From contig NW_006766900.1 in the NCBI RefSeq assembly GCF_000275845.1, forward strand, positions 331,639 to 395,638: a DNA stretch of 64,000 nucleotides, read 5' to 3'. The position numbers and the translations under genes are program-made. Positions 35,639 through 47,172 of this stretch are shown here, in pieces. Each line of letters opens with the position of its first letter. The first letter of the stretch is position 1. The notes under the pieces are model-generated. The model was not told the origin of the DNA. It searched no databases and was given only the letters and a program-made list of their open reading frames with translations. Origin of the DNA: Dichomitus squalens LYAD-421 SS1 (lineage: Eukaryota > Basidiomycota > Agaricomycetes > Polyporales > Polyporaceae).

Positions 35639-37338
35639 GTTGCAGAAGTATTATGTACAATGAATCGAAGTCGAAGCAAGGATTACTGTGAAATGACCGT
35701 TAGTGCCTGTCCAGAGGAGTTCGAGTTGGTCGCCACAGAGGTATGAATTGCGGCGGGAACAACGCCTGGATGGTAATATGAGGAACACAAGACTCCGACG
35801 CATGGGTCTCCCTGACATGATCACTGATATGGAGTCTGCCAAAGCTTGGAAACAGCGCGGATGGCATCGATCCATGATCACACCAAGCTGGGAAACGCTC
35901 CGATAGAGAGCTTCCCCGAGCCCTGTGGCGTACATTCTTGACGTAGGCGGTAGAGGGACCGTGGAATGGGAAGTAGTGCTAATTCTGGAGCCCATTGGGT
36001 GTCACTTCATCAACGCGCAGCCCTCGGTTTGCATCTCGGCCCCGGAGCGTCGAGCTTATCGATGCTGGCAAGCCACAGTGCCCCGCCATCGACAATTGAA
36101 TCATATCACTTGCCCCGTCTCAAATGCACATCCCCGAACTCCTCTCGCGTCTGTGCCCATCTTGACTTGTAAGTCATGCCCTTCTTCGAAGTTCCCAACT
36201 GCCTCGAGGCCCAACTTGCACGAGCTCCCTGATCTCTGAGACAGGCGAATGAGGATCGCTGCAGCACACAAGTGAGTGCAGACAAGAACGTAGGTCCCTG
36301 CGCCCGAGCGCTCACAAGGACCACGAGGTTGGACAAAGTAGTCGAGGAGAGAGACATGAAACCCGCGTACAATGCCGTAGTCGCGGTCTTCGTGCCTCTC
36401 ACCGAACGACCTCGAAAGCAGGAAGATTCCCGCGCTCGGTTGTCGCGTTGAGGCCATACAAGTGCCTTCCGAAGCCACAGAAAGCCAGGATCAACTTCAA
36501 GCCGCGTACAGCGGGGGAGGCCGACTTCCGGCCGAAGTTGGACCCGCGACTGATGGCAAAGAACGCAGGCTCTGCCCAAAACACTCGTCCTCAGTCGTTT
36601 GGAGGACAGCGCAGGCGATCGGGCATAGAAACCCATACTCTGGTGCAGTCACTCCAGATATCCGGCTTGGTAGCAACCAGGTCGGAAGAAGCGTAAATGG
36701 GTGAAGTGATACTCACAGTTAGTGAAGCTCCTGCGCGCTACTGAGTAGCTCTGGGAGGGCGGACGTGTAGATGTCCTTGTAGGTCGTGGAAGCGGATGAG
36801 CAAAGTGAAGCTGGGGAGCGACATTGGCGACGGGGGGGAGGTAATATCATTGCCAGGGACCGTGGTGTCCATTGCAAGAAAGAGTGTTCAGCTGCACATG
36901 GTGCGCATCAGACGGATCTTAGGCGAGGACGCCGCAGGCGGGGACACGACATGACCCATCATATTCAGTCCCCCGCGCGTGCCTGTCATGAGGATATCTT
37001 GACAAGGCGTCAGAGCCGTCAGATTGTTGCTTTCATAGGAGGCTAACCTCGATTCCTTTTCAAGAAACCCCAAGCCATCCGCGGTCGTATCGTCGTTTCC
37101 GAGCTCGCGACTCTGATACATCCGGAGACCTAGCATAGGAACCGACATCTGACCACGATGAGACGTTGAAACGTGATCCCGTGGGGGGTCGTTCTGGATG
37201 TTTGATGGCTACGTACATATAGTACATCTGCATCACCGATTGCTTAATGCGTTTATCTAAGCGACGGTGGTCCAAAGATCATGTCATCATTTTCGTGTGC
37301 ACCGACGCTCATCTCTCCTGTTCTCGCCACCATCCGAG
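35639..37338. other. 1.7-kb interval with unexplained coding-like segments
   Basis: Between the membrane protein (-) and the Yar1-like gene (+). On the minus strand at about 36105-36590 there are protein-like stretches: VFWAEPAFFAISRGSNFG, LILAFCGFGRHLYGLNATTE, ALYAGFMSLSSTTLSNLVVLV and EEGHDLQVKMGTDARGVRG. An ATG-initiated frame at 37148 (MSVPMLGLRMYQSRELGND) might be a first exon. I could not join these into a model without meeting stops, so this may be a decayed gene or one with exons I missed. Confidence 0.3.
36105..36590 (-). pseudogene. Possible remnant or unresolved exons of a membrane protein gene
   Basis: Two adjacent open segments in different frames look like exons: one with VFWAEPAFFAISRGSNFG and LILAFCGFGRHLYGLNATTE ending in AFEVVR before a GTGAG donor, and one with ALYAGFMSLSSTTLSNLVVLV, a membrane helix, followed by LIRLSQRSGSSCKLGLEAVGNFEEG. 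Upstream the frame meets a TGA before any ATG. The family is unknown. Calling it broken is provisional. Confidence 0.25.
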
Positions 37339-38009
37339 ATGTCGCTTGCCACACCGACCTCGGAGGATCTCGAAGAGCTCTTGCTCTCTGCACGGTATGG
37401 AGATGTTGATGATATCCAGCAATTTGTCGACAAGTTCGGGTCAGACGCGTTCGCGACCGTGCGGGATGACAGCGGGAACACCGTCCTGCACATGGTTGCT
37501 GGAAACGGGCACACAGGTACGGTATTGTTTGCCTCCGCTGCTCTGCAGGGTCGAGACTGATCCGCGAAAGGTGGGTAACAGACGCATTGAACTTCCTCCT
37601 TCCCCTCGTCCCCTCCTCTTTGCTCGCTGCGCGGAACAACGCAGGCTCGACGGCGCTGCACTGGGCAGCTCTCAACGCGCATCTTGATGTGGCCAAGAAG
37701 CTCGTACAGTTCCCCGGGGGCCCCGGAGTTGATCTAATCGACATCAAAAACGCCACCGGTCGTTCGCCCTTGGGTGAAGCCGAGAATGCGGGCTGGGAAG
37801 AAGGGGCGCGATGGTTCGTCGAAGTGATGAACTTGGACGAGAATGCTAAGAGTGAGGCCGTGGATGAGGAGCTTCAGTCGGCCGAAGGGGTGGGTCGTGT
37901 CGAAGTTGAGATCCAGGATGCCGAGGGGCAGGTGGCGAAGACGGTATTCGGAACAAACGAGACCGATTCAAAAAGTGTATGTGCTGGTGCACGCGCAGAG
38001 AAAGCGTAG
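37339..38009 (+). CDS. YAR1: Yar1-like ankyrin-repeat protein, 201 aa
   Basis: Two exons: 37339-37516 and 37582-38009, intron 65 nt. The size and layout match yeast Yar1 (200 aa), a chaperone that binds ribosomal protein uS3 (Rps3) and escorts it to the nucleus for 40S assembly. Ankyrin motifs are visible: LLLSARYGDVDDIQQFVDKFG near 13-33, DDSGNTVLHMVAGNGHT near 43-59 and NAGSTALHWAALNAHLDVAKKLV near 79-101, followed by NATGRSPLGEAENAGWEEGARWFVEVM. An acidic tail follows, as in Yar1. The orthology is inferred from length, position of repeats and the acidic C-terminus; other small ankyrin proteins are an alternative. Confidence 0.78.
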
Positions 38010-38695
38010 TAGGTGAAGGTGCGTTCACTGAACCCCTCGCAATATTGGCACGTCGCCTTCCATGCTGGAGACACGATCCACTAATGCAACGGTTCACAGG
38101 TGGAATCTTCGGGCTTTGTACAGTAGAGCGGCCATCACTGCTCACGACTGGGCTACGCGGACACGCCGGCGTTGGTAACTTCCAGATCGTTGGTTCGGCG
38201 ACCCATAACGCATCGAGGATGGTTCCTCAACACAATGAACGTATGCATGATCGTCCCCATCCAGTACGGAAAAAGTCGAGCAAGTTGCTATCCACCTTCC
38301 TTTTGTAAAATGGCTGCTACTGCTGAAGCATTGCAGGGATAATCTTCCATGTTGTTACGCGGTTGTCAGATCCATTCATTGTTTCATTCGCCTCTTACCG
38401 GTCATATCATATACCTCCGGTGCATCGTTGGCAAGCAAGGCTATGTTGATACAATCGGCTTCCATCTTTTCCTCTTCGTCAAACGACCACTGCCAGTGCA
38501 CTGAAATAGGTCTCATTCCTGGAGACGGTGCGGTTTCTGACAATGAATATCATGCTTCGTCGAAGCACAGCTGAGTGTCCACCACCTTCCTTGTATGGTA
38601 GATGTTACTAGCGATGGCAGCTCTTACTCATGGGGCATGACCATGAAGCATAGCAGACCAGCAATGTGTTCTCAACCCTATGCATGAGGCCTCAA
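38010..38695. other. Intergenic, downstream of the Yar1-like gene
   Basis: About 690 bp with no supported gene. It contains the 3' UTR of the ankyrin gene and AT-richer sequence leading into a small inverted-repeat element. Confidence 0.5.
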
Positions 38696-38842
38696 TAGAG
38701 TGTATTTGCACGGATAATTATCAGCGTTTTCATTACCCGCCCTCATTGAGTTTTCATCTGTGGAATCCGCTACAGTTCTCATCGGGTGGCGCCCCGTTTT
38801 CACCAGCGCCACCTCGATAGATCACCGTGCAAATACACTCTA
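38696..38842. mobile_element. Miniature inverted-repeat element, 147 bp
   Basis: The 18-bp left end TAGAGTGTATTTGCACGG (38696-38713) is the exact reverse complement of 38825-38842. Both ends start with TA, a possible target-site duplication. The 111-bp centre has no open frame. Size and ends fit a MITE; the family is unknown. Confidence 0.7.
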
Positions 38843-39824
38843 ATGTATTTTGTTCTCATTGCATCCTGCCCGCAGTAATGAGTAGTGTCTACAATTAATG
38901 CTAGTTCTGCGTAGGCGCTTATAAGTCGCAGGATAAATCCCTCACCCTTGCGTTCTGGTCCTCCTGTACCATAGCTTGCTGCATAAAAACAATCTCTGAT
39001 AGCCACCATTGGGTTCCTGTTCACAAACGTTATATCAAGATGTATACCACAAAATTGCATGTTTGCACGGCTCATATGAATATCATCCAGCGGTTCTGGA
39101 TCGGCGCCTTACCCGTTCTCTACCCATGAGGAGCCAGAATTTCCAGCTCGGAACCGTTGGCGAAGGAGTCTATTCGACAACATCGGCACTCCCTCAAACG
39201 CTCGCGTCCACTCGGGAGATTTGTCTATTTTTTCCAGAGGCGCAAAGCGAGCACGTAACTGCGTGGGTAGGTGGAGAGGTAGCCTGTTACGCCTAGTTGT
39301 GATCTCTTTGAGTGGCTTGCAGCAGGTAGCTTGTATCCATATGTGGTGAAGGGGACGAATACGCAACGTAAGCAACCATGATTGAGGAAACACTGACGTC
39401 AACCGAGTCCGCAGATCCTGTAAGTCATTGCACCTCGGAGTATGCACCAGTTTACATTGAAACTTACTGCACACGCCATTGACAAACAACTACAACTGAG
39501 ACATGTAAAACACATGGAGAGCAATAAATTAGAGCTATGTAATCCACCGGTCGACGTGAGGCAACGAGAGAGATGAGAGCATATCGTCATAAGACGACAA
39601 CCTAACTTATGTAGCGTAACGGGCGACTGGCAAAGTAGACAAGTAGGGAGGAAGGAGCGTGGCATGGCATCAGCACCCGTACGGATGGAGGAACGACCGT
39701 ACGCGACGAACATCAGGGAAAGCCATCAATGGGGGAATGTAAAACATGAAGATGCGGGATGGAGAAAGAAATGCGCATCCTAGTAGAGTAAGCATTAGGA
39801 CGAACACACCTCTGCGGCGCGTGC
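38843..39824. other. Intergenic, 3' side of the F-BAR gene
   Basis: Nearly 1 kb with no credible gene. Small minus-strand frames at 39109-39713 lack motifs and overlap other frames. The interval contains the 3' UTR of the Cdc15/Imp2-like gene. Confidence 0.5.
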
Positions 39825-42800
39825 TCAGAATAGACAGACGAAGTTGCTCGGGAAGATATGCCGCCCGGGCTGCCTCCGCGTTTCATCGAGCAGCTCGCCG
39901 CTCCACCAGCCGTCCTCAGGGGTAGCAGTGACGGCGATGATGTCGCCTTCCTGGAAGTCGAACTCCTCGTCTATCGTCGCGCGGTAGTTGTACATTGCCT
40001 TGACTGAAGACGACAGCATTGAACATCGGTCCACCAAGGCGGAGAAAGACAATGGACGGATAAACCTACCGTAGAACAATACGCCGCGCCCGTCGTCTGT
40101 ATATTGTCCAGTCGGCGGAGGCTGACCACCCTGAGGCTGAGGTGACGGTGCGCGCGGACTTGGCGCCCGGTACTGTTGCTGCTGTTGCTGCTGCTGTAGA
40201 GGTTGTGCTTGCTGGGGCTGCTGAGGGAAATACCCGTTCACCGACGGTCCACGTTGGACAAGAGCACCACCCTGCTGTTGTTGTCCATAAGCCGGCTGCT
40301 GCTGCTGATATCCCTGCGTGTATCCTCCCTGCTGAGGCGGCGGCGCACCATATGTCTGCTGGGGCGGCTGCACAGGCGGAGCATACTGTTGCGGGGGCTG
40401 GTTATATACCGGCGCTTGTCCAGCGCCATACTGTGGTCCCCCAGCGAATGGCGCACCGTTCGGTCCTGCGTTGTAGCTCGGGCGACGTTGTATAGGCTGC
40501 TGCGCGGCAGGCACGGGTGGTGGGGCCCCATACGGAGGTTGCGGTTGGGCAGGGAGTGTCTGCTGAGGCTGGCGTTGGTAGATCGCGGCCATATCGTCTG
40601 CGACGACACGGCCGCTCGGGTCCAGCTGAATACCGATACCAGGGCTTGTTGGGCGCTGTTGATGGGCAGGCTGCGACGGGATGGAAATGGAACCTTGCCG
40701 AACATTAGAACCAGAGTGTGCGTGGCCCGCACCGGGGGGAGGTCCGCCGGCGGGTGGACGACCGAAGCTGTTGCGGTTCGACACGGGAGGACCCTGCATT
40801 GCAGGACTCGCGCTGCGCGATAGCGGAGCGAACGGTTGAGGACTGGTGCTGCGTCCCTGGGCGCCGATACCCGCCTGGCCGCTTTCCGAGCTGAGGGGAC
40901 GCTCCCGTATACTTGATCCTTGGGGTATGGATATGCTGTTCGAGCGACTGTTGGACCGGCTGATCGACTTGCGCTCGCCAGGGAAGGACTGCTGATAGTC
41001 CTGGAGGACGCTCTGGACTGAGATGCCAGACGTCGAACTGGGAGGACCTTGCGTTGAAGGCGGGCGCATGTGCACATTGGTGATGTTGGGCGACGTCGGA
41101 CGAGACGCTGCTGGCGGCGCGGCTGCGGGATACGACCCAACGACGATCTCCGCCGAGTTGCGATAGTCACGGTTCCGCTGCGTCGTGCCGGGCGGCGGTG
41201 ACAGCCCCGACGCACCAGGAGGCGACTGTGTCGTTTGTGGCTTCCACTGCCCGCTGCGCCGTACGCTTCCACCGCCTGCATTGCGAAGCTCATTTAGCTG
41301 ACGCTGTAACGGGTCGTCATCCTGTCCCACTCGGGCAGCCGCAGAGTTTGGTGCACCCGCAGAAACGCCGTTCGCCTGTGGATCGCGGTCGAGGTTGACC
41401 TCATAGGCGTTTGGTCCAACCCGGAGCATCGTCGTCGCGGTCGGGTCAATCGGGTCTGCGTGGGGGTCCGCAGGACGAGTGCCCACGTTAGGAGTGACCC
41501 GTCCGTTGCCGACTGCGCCGTTCGCCTGTTGGGGATAATCTCCGCCGCGCGTGCTCGCCCTACTCTGGGTACCTGACCGTTGCGGTGGCTGAGCCGCGGC
41601 TCCCACTCCAGTCATGTCCACAGGGGGCTCGGGTTCAGGCTCAGGCTGGCTCAGTGGCATGGGTGCCTGTCGCTGACGCTGGGTTTGCCGGGCGAAATTG
41701 GATGTATGTGTACTGGGACGTTGCGAGGAAGCAGGTTGTGCGTCAGGGCTCGTGTAGTCGATGAAGGGAGGGGGGTCGGGTATAGCGTTTCCGGTTCCAT
41801 AATCGCGCACGAAGTTTTCCATGTCCCGCTCCACCTCAAGCTGCTCCAGAGCGAGACGGAGCTTCTCGCACGACTAACACGAACATTGAGCAGGAAGGAG
41901 ACATGCAGAGACGCAGAGACGTACTTCGTCGTCAGACACACACACCGTCGACACGGCGTTCGCGTAGGCCCACATGTTGTCCTTCATGAACTCTATCCGC
42001 TCCTCCTCCAGGTCCTGACAGCTGTCGCAGAATCCCTTCCAGCTGTGCTCCCACTTCTGCATCGTGTCCTGCAAAGCGCGCGCAAAGTTCGCATAGTCGC
42101 GCTGGTTCGCTTGCACCGTCTGCTGTGCTCGCTCCAACTTCAGATGGACCTTCTCCAGGTCTCGGCCTTGAATCAGCGTGCTCTGCGCAGTGTACGAGTT
42201 GATTCGCACGCAGTCTGCCTCATACTTCTCCCGTGCCCTGTTCACGTACCCTTCCTGCGTCTGCTTCGTCTTGAACTCTTTTTCGATCGCAGCCTGCAAG
42301 TTGCGCTTGTGGTGCTGCTGTTTCTGAATGAACGCCGAAGTCGGACCTTCCAGGTCGGCCTTGATCGCCTGGGCAACGACAAGGTGGGCTTGGGCCTGCT
42401 TCTCGGTCTCTTGCTTCAGGGTATCTAACGAAGCGCGTAATTCCCTGCAGATATTAGAAAGTGAGCGATAGTGTACGCCAGATGTACAATCTCTATAGAT
42501 TGTCGTCGCATCCGATGATACGCCTGACTCCCCCTGACAAGACCGCGGCCTCAGGGTCATGGTGATACCGCGCGGGCAACCACCACAGAAGCATACGCCT
42601 CCACAAGTCTGGGCGAACGAAAGGGAATCACCCAGTGCACGTTACTACACAAGGAGATGCAGCGTCTGAACTCCCCTCTTTTGTGCCTTTGCGAAAGCTT
42701 TTCCGCCTTGCAGGCGGCCTCCGCCGGTTCGAGCATGCATCACTTCCGTGATAAAGCATACATCTTCCGTGCCAATCATCCGAAAATTTGTATAGCGGAT

Positions 42801-43239
42801 AGCTGTCTCGAAGTTGACCTGAACGCCGACTAGGCGAGAGGAGAGACCGTCTCAAGATAGAGCCGCCGCAGAATTTCGAGAGAGGAGCAAGAATTGAGCC
42901 ATGAACGTACCCAATCTCATCCCTTCCTAGCGTGATCTTCGCAAGAGCAGCAAGCTTGCTTGCATATTGTTGCTCGATGGCCGCGCTGCTCGCCCGCTAT
43001 ATTAACGTGATGTGATCCCGCCAGGGAAACATTCGTGCTCACCGCTCCTTCCAGAAGCTCCTCAGCTCCTCCATCGTTCTCATCGCGCCCCGCATGCGCG
43101 CAAAGAGGACTTCGACACCGCCATCGCCGAGACCCCAGAACGCGTTACAGAAGTCGAGGGATCGGCTGGAGAAGTCGGGGGAACCAGCTCGCGCATATCG
43201 TGATAGGGAGGTCGTCGACGCCTGTCTCCTGGCAGACAT
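39825..43239 (-). CDS. F-BAR and SH3 cytokinesis protein of the Cdc15/Imp2/Hof1 type, 924 aa
   Basis: Five exons on the minus strand: 43239-43043, 42985-42911, 42444-41925, 41873-40070 and 40003-39825. These proteins bind membrane at the division site and scaffold the actomyosin ring and septum machinery. The F-BAR domain covers about 25-290: DFCNAFWGLGDGGVEVLFARM, ELRSFWKERAAIEQQYASKL, LGRDEIGELRASLDTL, NSYTAQSTLIQGRDLEKVHLKL, CQDLEEERIEFMKDNMWAYANAVSTV. A disordered Pro/Gln/Ser-rich linker of nearly 600 residues follows, with a Gln run and NRNSFGRPP-like phosphosite patches. The SH3 domain fills the last 60 residues (VKAMYNYRATIDEEFDFQEGD ... GWWSGELL ... FPSNFVCLF). Intron 2 (42445-42910) is 466 nt, the others 48-67 nt. 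The AG at 42986-42987 was chosen because it restores ERAAIEQQY. Confidence 0.92.
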
Positions 43240-43643
43240 CGTGGTCGTAAGGGGATGAACGTGTTAGAGGTGTATGTTGTTCGAGTGCTTTCGTCGTCGT
43301 TGCACACAGCCCTCACCGATGCGCCCTGAGATTCATTCTCCGACCCAGTATCCAGGCTTTGCTCCTTATCTCCGTCCCAGCTGAGCTTCAATATATTGAT
43401 TTCCCCTAAGTACAATGTTTCGCATCGAGCCTGGCAACATCGTTCACATCGACCGCACAGTATACAGCCCCCAGTTTCTGTCCATCATGCATCATGAACC
43501 CCTCGTACTGGTCTGGCAGCTCAATCTGAATCCATTGGCACTCATATCACTGTGTAGATGCCAGAGGCCGCGCTCTGGAACTGTTGGCTTGACATCCAGA
43601 ACATGTATGCGCAAGGAAGACCATGATGCAAGCATGTTCCTGA
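43240..43643. other. Short intergenic region upstream of the F-BAR gene
   Basis: About 400 bp between the racemase stop and the F-BAR start, both minus strand. A plus-strand frame with ATG at 43415 (82 codons) has no motif and no support. Confidence 0.45.
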
Positions 43644-44360
43644 TTACATTCTCTGCGCTCTAACCAAGCCTTCGAGCGTTGTGATCCCGCTTCTTACAGC
43701 GTCCACTATCTGCACAAGTTCCCCACCGCATCCTTCCTGCACCGCCCGCTCCATCCCACTCATACCTGCGCAACCCATGATGATCGTTCTCGCCCCTCTC
43801 CCAACCATCCTCGAAGCAGCGGCCGAAATCCCCGCCGCGACCACCTCCGCTTGTTTTTCGTGCAGTTCGAGCGCAGTCATCCCTGTGCTCTCGACACCCA
43901 CGAACGCGCCGCCGATATTCCCAGAACCGAACATCCTCTGAACGCCGTCGGTGAGCGCTCGTTCCCAGTACTTCCCCGTGGTGACGATCCCGAAGGGCTG
44001 TCCGAGTGCCAGTGCGTGTGTGACCGATGCCTCGAAGATACCGATGACAGGTTTATGGGTGTGTTCCCTGAGCATCCCTACCAAGGGGTGATCAGAGAAG
44101 CACGCTACGAGGTACGCGTCCGGGGCACCGGGCGTTTCTGGGACGAGCAGCGGGAGGAGGGAGGGAAAGGTGTGTGCTGCTGAGATGACGGACGTGGTGA
44201 AATCATTCACGGATGGCGGTGATTGCTCTGGGCCCGTAAGGTATTGCAGAACGAGTTGAGGATGCATCAGGTCGGCAAGGATGGGTTGGAGACCTTCGGT
44301 CATGGACTTGGAAGAGTTTGGGTTGACTATAAGGATGGACACCGGTAGTTCCCTCGCCAT
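43644..44360 (-). CDS. Asp/Glu/hydantoin racemase family protein, Dcg1-like, 238 aa
   Basis: Intron-free gene from the ATG at 44358-44360 to the stop at 43644. The fold is the two-domain pseudo-symmetric racemase: SILIVNPNSSKSMTEGL at the start is the family N-terminal signature, ACFSDHPLVGMLRE carries the first catalytic Cys (Cys87) and IIMGCAGMSGME the second (Cys197). FGIVTTGKYWERAL and GVESTGMTALEL are also typical. Members racemise hydantoins, Asp or Glu, or act on maleate-like acids; yeast Dcg1 (same length) is linked to allantoin catabolism and nitrogen control by regulation, but its reaction is not settled. No other allantoin genes are nearby, so its pathway here is unknown. Confidence 0.88.
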   Translation of the reverse strand: MARELPVSILIVNPNSSKSMTEGLQPILADLMHPQLVLQYLTGPEQSPPSVNDFTTSVISAAHTFPSLLPLLVPETPGAPDAYLVACFSDHPLVGMLREHTHKPVIGIFEASVTHALALGQPFGIVTTGKYWERALTDGVQRMFGSGNIGGAFVGVESTGMTALELHEKQAEVVAAGISAAASRMVGRGARTIIMGCAGMSGMERAVQEGCGGELVQIVDAVRSGITTLEGLVRAQRM

Positions 44361-45675
44361 GTTTGCGTGCTGGTTTGTAGCAGTGTTAAGGAAGGCGGCA
44401 ACGTTGGGTGTATGGTGAGTAAGGTCGGTGAGATAACGATCATATCGACCTCAATTGATCGGTATCTCGAGCGCTGGAGGCTGCAGCGTTCATACATTCT
44501 CCTCAGGAGATCCGCCTAAGATTGAACTTCTGTAGAAACAAAGACAAGAGAGGAGTTTAGAATGCTTCGAAGCACGTGTCAAGTTTCTACACAGCGAGCT
44601 CGTCCAGGACGTCTGTGCTAAGTAGGGTATATTTGCCAGAGCCTAGGCCACAAAACCGAGGCTCGAAGTGGAGTTGAGATCGCTCGAGATCGTGCTCCAC
44701 TTAACCTCGAGAGGACGCTGCTGCAGAATAATTTGTGTCCTGAGAGAGACTTGTTTATGTCGTGAGTTCCCATGATGGAAAGTAGTGTTCAGGATCCTCC
44801 CTCTTCAGTGCTACACACGCACCCGGGGATGCCTGCGCGATGGGTGGTACGTTTAGCGTCCATGGCATCCGGGGTAACACCGTACCAGTAAATTGGACAC
44901 ACACTCGCTCAAAGTAAATATCCGCACGCTCCACTTCACTCAGGATACTCGCGTCTGTATCTCGAGCGAACGTCAGATAGCCCAAGAAATTTCGCCCTAG
45001 GCTCTACCAAATATACCCTAGTATCGCCCTACTACAAGAACACAACGACACCGACACCGACACGCTCTTAAGATCTTAACTCGGACCTAGTCGGATGCTG
45101 AGATCGGCCAGAGTGATAAGGGAGGATGCAACTTACGAACACCGTGCAGCCGTATTCTCTCCCGCCTTTCTCGTGGAAGTCCCCGGCCTTCCATCCTCGC
45201 TTGTCACCGATCGCACTTTGGTCGAGACCACCTACCCTTACCTGAAGACAGCCCCAGAGGACACGACCTCACGAATGTACACTCGTGGCTAGGACCCGAA
45301 CCGACGGTGGCGAGCGGTGGCGCGGGCCTAGGAAGCTGGGATTTCAGAACGAGGCCAGAGGCCCATGTTCCCGTAAAGTCTCACTGACATACGTTGTGTA
45401 TACGAAAGATTTAGGCTAGAATGTCGCCTCATCAGTCTCTGCTGCTAACATGACGTTCAAGCACGGTCAAGGCATCTTGTAGTGTGTGAGCTTTGCTCAG
45501 TGTTCTCCTACCCTCGAGGTTCATCACAAAATTTCAACTCGGCGACATGAACACTAGACACAGATGACGTTTGATGCTAAACATTTTGTTCCTCCACGGA
45601 TGTAAAAACCTGTTCCCCATTGCGCAGTATACAACATGGTCCGCTACACACCAACTCAATGATCACATGCATACC
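44361..45675. other. 1.3-kb gene-free interval
   Basis: Between the racemase start and the J-protein stop. Frames are short and without motifs. The sequence AAATATACCCTA at 45007-45018 and its near reverse complement TAGGGTATATTTG at 44622-44634 flank a 400-bp segment, a weak inverted pair. Confidence 0.4.
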
Positions 45676-47172
45676 TCACCCAAGCGACCTCGACCGTCCC
45701 CGGACGTATCCCGGCACAGTCCTCTCGCCCCTCACCGGCGACGAGTCGTACGACCTCTCCGCGCTCGCCGCAGCCCCTGCCGCGAGCCCATACCCATTCA
45801 CGTACCCGTTCATCCTGCTCACGCTCCTTTGTATCCACCCCTCCGGCCCCGGGCGCACACCCGCCCTCCGCTTGCGCTCGCGTTCGACGGCGTTATCTAC
45901 CGCGCTCTTGAGCGGGCCGCCGTCGGCGCGGAGCTGCGTCTCGAGAATGAGGTTCTCGAGCTCGCGCGCGAGGAGCGTCACGACTTCGTCCGCGGGCCGG
46001 CCCCCGTTCGGGAGCTCGCCGAGGAACGGGAACGTGGTGTCCTGCGCGGGGGTGCCGGTGCGCGGGCCGTGCGCGGAGTGGTAGAGGGTCTGCACTTGCG
46101 CGTTCGCTATGTGCGGTCCTCGTTAGTTTCGTGTTGGCGCGTGTGCAATGTACGTACCTTCAGCGGATATCTGGTTAGAGAGCTGAAGGATCTGCTGGGC
46201 TTGGCTCAACAGGATCTTCTCCTCCATCTCCCGTGACGGTTGAGGGAACAGCACGGGCGCTACGTTCGACAGCGCAAAAGAACACAGAACGAAAAGGGAG
46301 TGGAGGAAACGGATGTGTTGGTACGCAACGCGACGCGGCCAGAAGAGCTTGAAGAAACTGGTATGCGCCGTACTTGCGGGGTCGGCGAAGAGGACCGATG
46401 ACAGCTTCGAGGCGGATCCGGGCGAAGGCGAGGGGTCAAGGATGAAGAGCATCTCGTACACCGAGATCAGTGCGAGGAGGATGTAGCGCCACTAGGTAAC
46501 TCCTGCTGAGTACATGCAAAATTGGCGATATATATATGCGCAGACTCACGTATGCCACTGGGCCTGTACGACCAGAGGCGGACAACAGGAGAAGTATGCA
46601 CGTCGAGGTGATATAAAATCCGGACGCTTGCATGAGCCCATGGCGGATATACTCCCTGAGCGTCGAGCATTGCGACCACCCGAGCGCATCAGGTCCAAAT
46701 CTGTATTTCGCGAATCAGCCCTCATACGACCCCGCTCCGGAGGAAAACAACCCCTGACCAACCTGTCATACGCAAAACGCTTCACGGGCGACTTCAGCGC
46801 CTCGTACGCATCTCGAACCTGGATAAACACCCTCTCCCCCTGAGGACCCACCCGATCCGGATGGTGCTTCCTGGCGAACTGTCTGAACGCCATCTTGAGC
46901 GTGTTCTCGTCCGCAGTCGGCTCGACGCCTAACATCTGGTAGTAATTCGGCTCTACTGTTGTGGCGGCATCGTAGAATGTGTACAAGAGGTACCCGATGA
47001 CGACGGCGAGATACGTGATGCGGACATCGCGCTGGTACGCGGGGGTGCCGGGTTTGGGAGGAGGGCTGCCAAAGAGACGCGGGTAGATGGAGTGAATGAT
47101 GGAGAGAAGTTGGCGGGTGGCGAAGTTGGGGAGGTAGGTCCACCCAGCATACTTCATAAGGCCGAGTAACAT
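45676..47172 (-). CDS. Membrane-anchored J-domain (DnaJ) protein, 441 aa
   Basis: Four exons on the minus strand: 47172-46763, 46700-46550, 46491-46158 and 46106-45676. J-proteins recruit and stimulate Hsp70. Helix 1 (VRITYLAVVIGYLLYTFYDAA, about 50-70) precedes the J domain at 77-140: NYYQMLGVEPTADENTLKMAFRQFARKHHPDRVG with the invariant HPD at 104-106. The region after it (RFGPDALGW) is followed by further hydrophobic helices (ASGFYITSTCILLLLSASG, WRYILLALISVYEMLFI, IRFLHSLFVLCSFALSNVAPVL). It ends in a helical, then Arg/Ser-rich tail. The several membrane helices suggest the ER membrane with the J domain on one face, as in Erj5- or Sec63-like helpers, but it has no Brl domain, so the exact class is open. 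Confidence 0.85.

Noticed and set aside
35703..35906. Plus-strand frame reading GLPDMITDMESAKAWKQRGWHRSMITPSWETLR
   Set aside because: It looks protein-like, but it is short, starts without support, and has no partner exon. Minus-strand context also offers no gene here. Kept only as part of the unresolved interval.
40142..40260. CTG/TTG-rich tract that could be called a microsatellite
   Set aside because: It encodes the Gln-rich linker of the F-BAR protein on the minus strand; the repeats are short and interrupted.
41580..42428. Long plus-strand frame of 282 codons opposite the F-BAR gene
   Set aside because: It is antisense to an F-BAR gene with clear domain motifs; Leu/Arg-rich composition is typical of a shadow frame.
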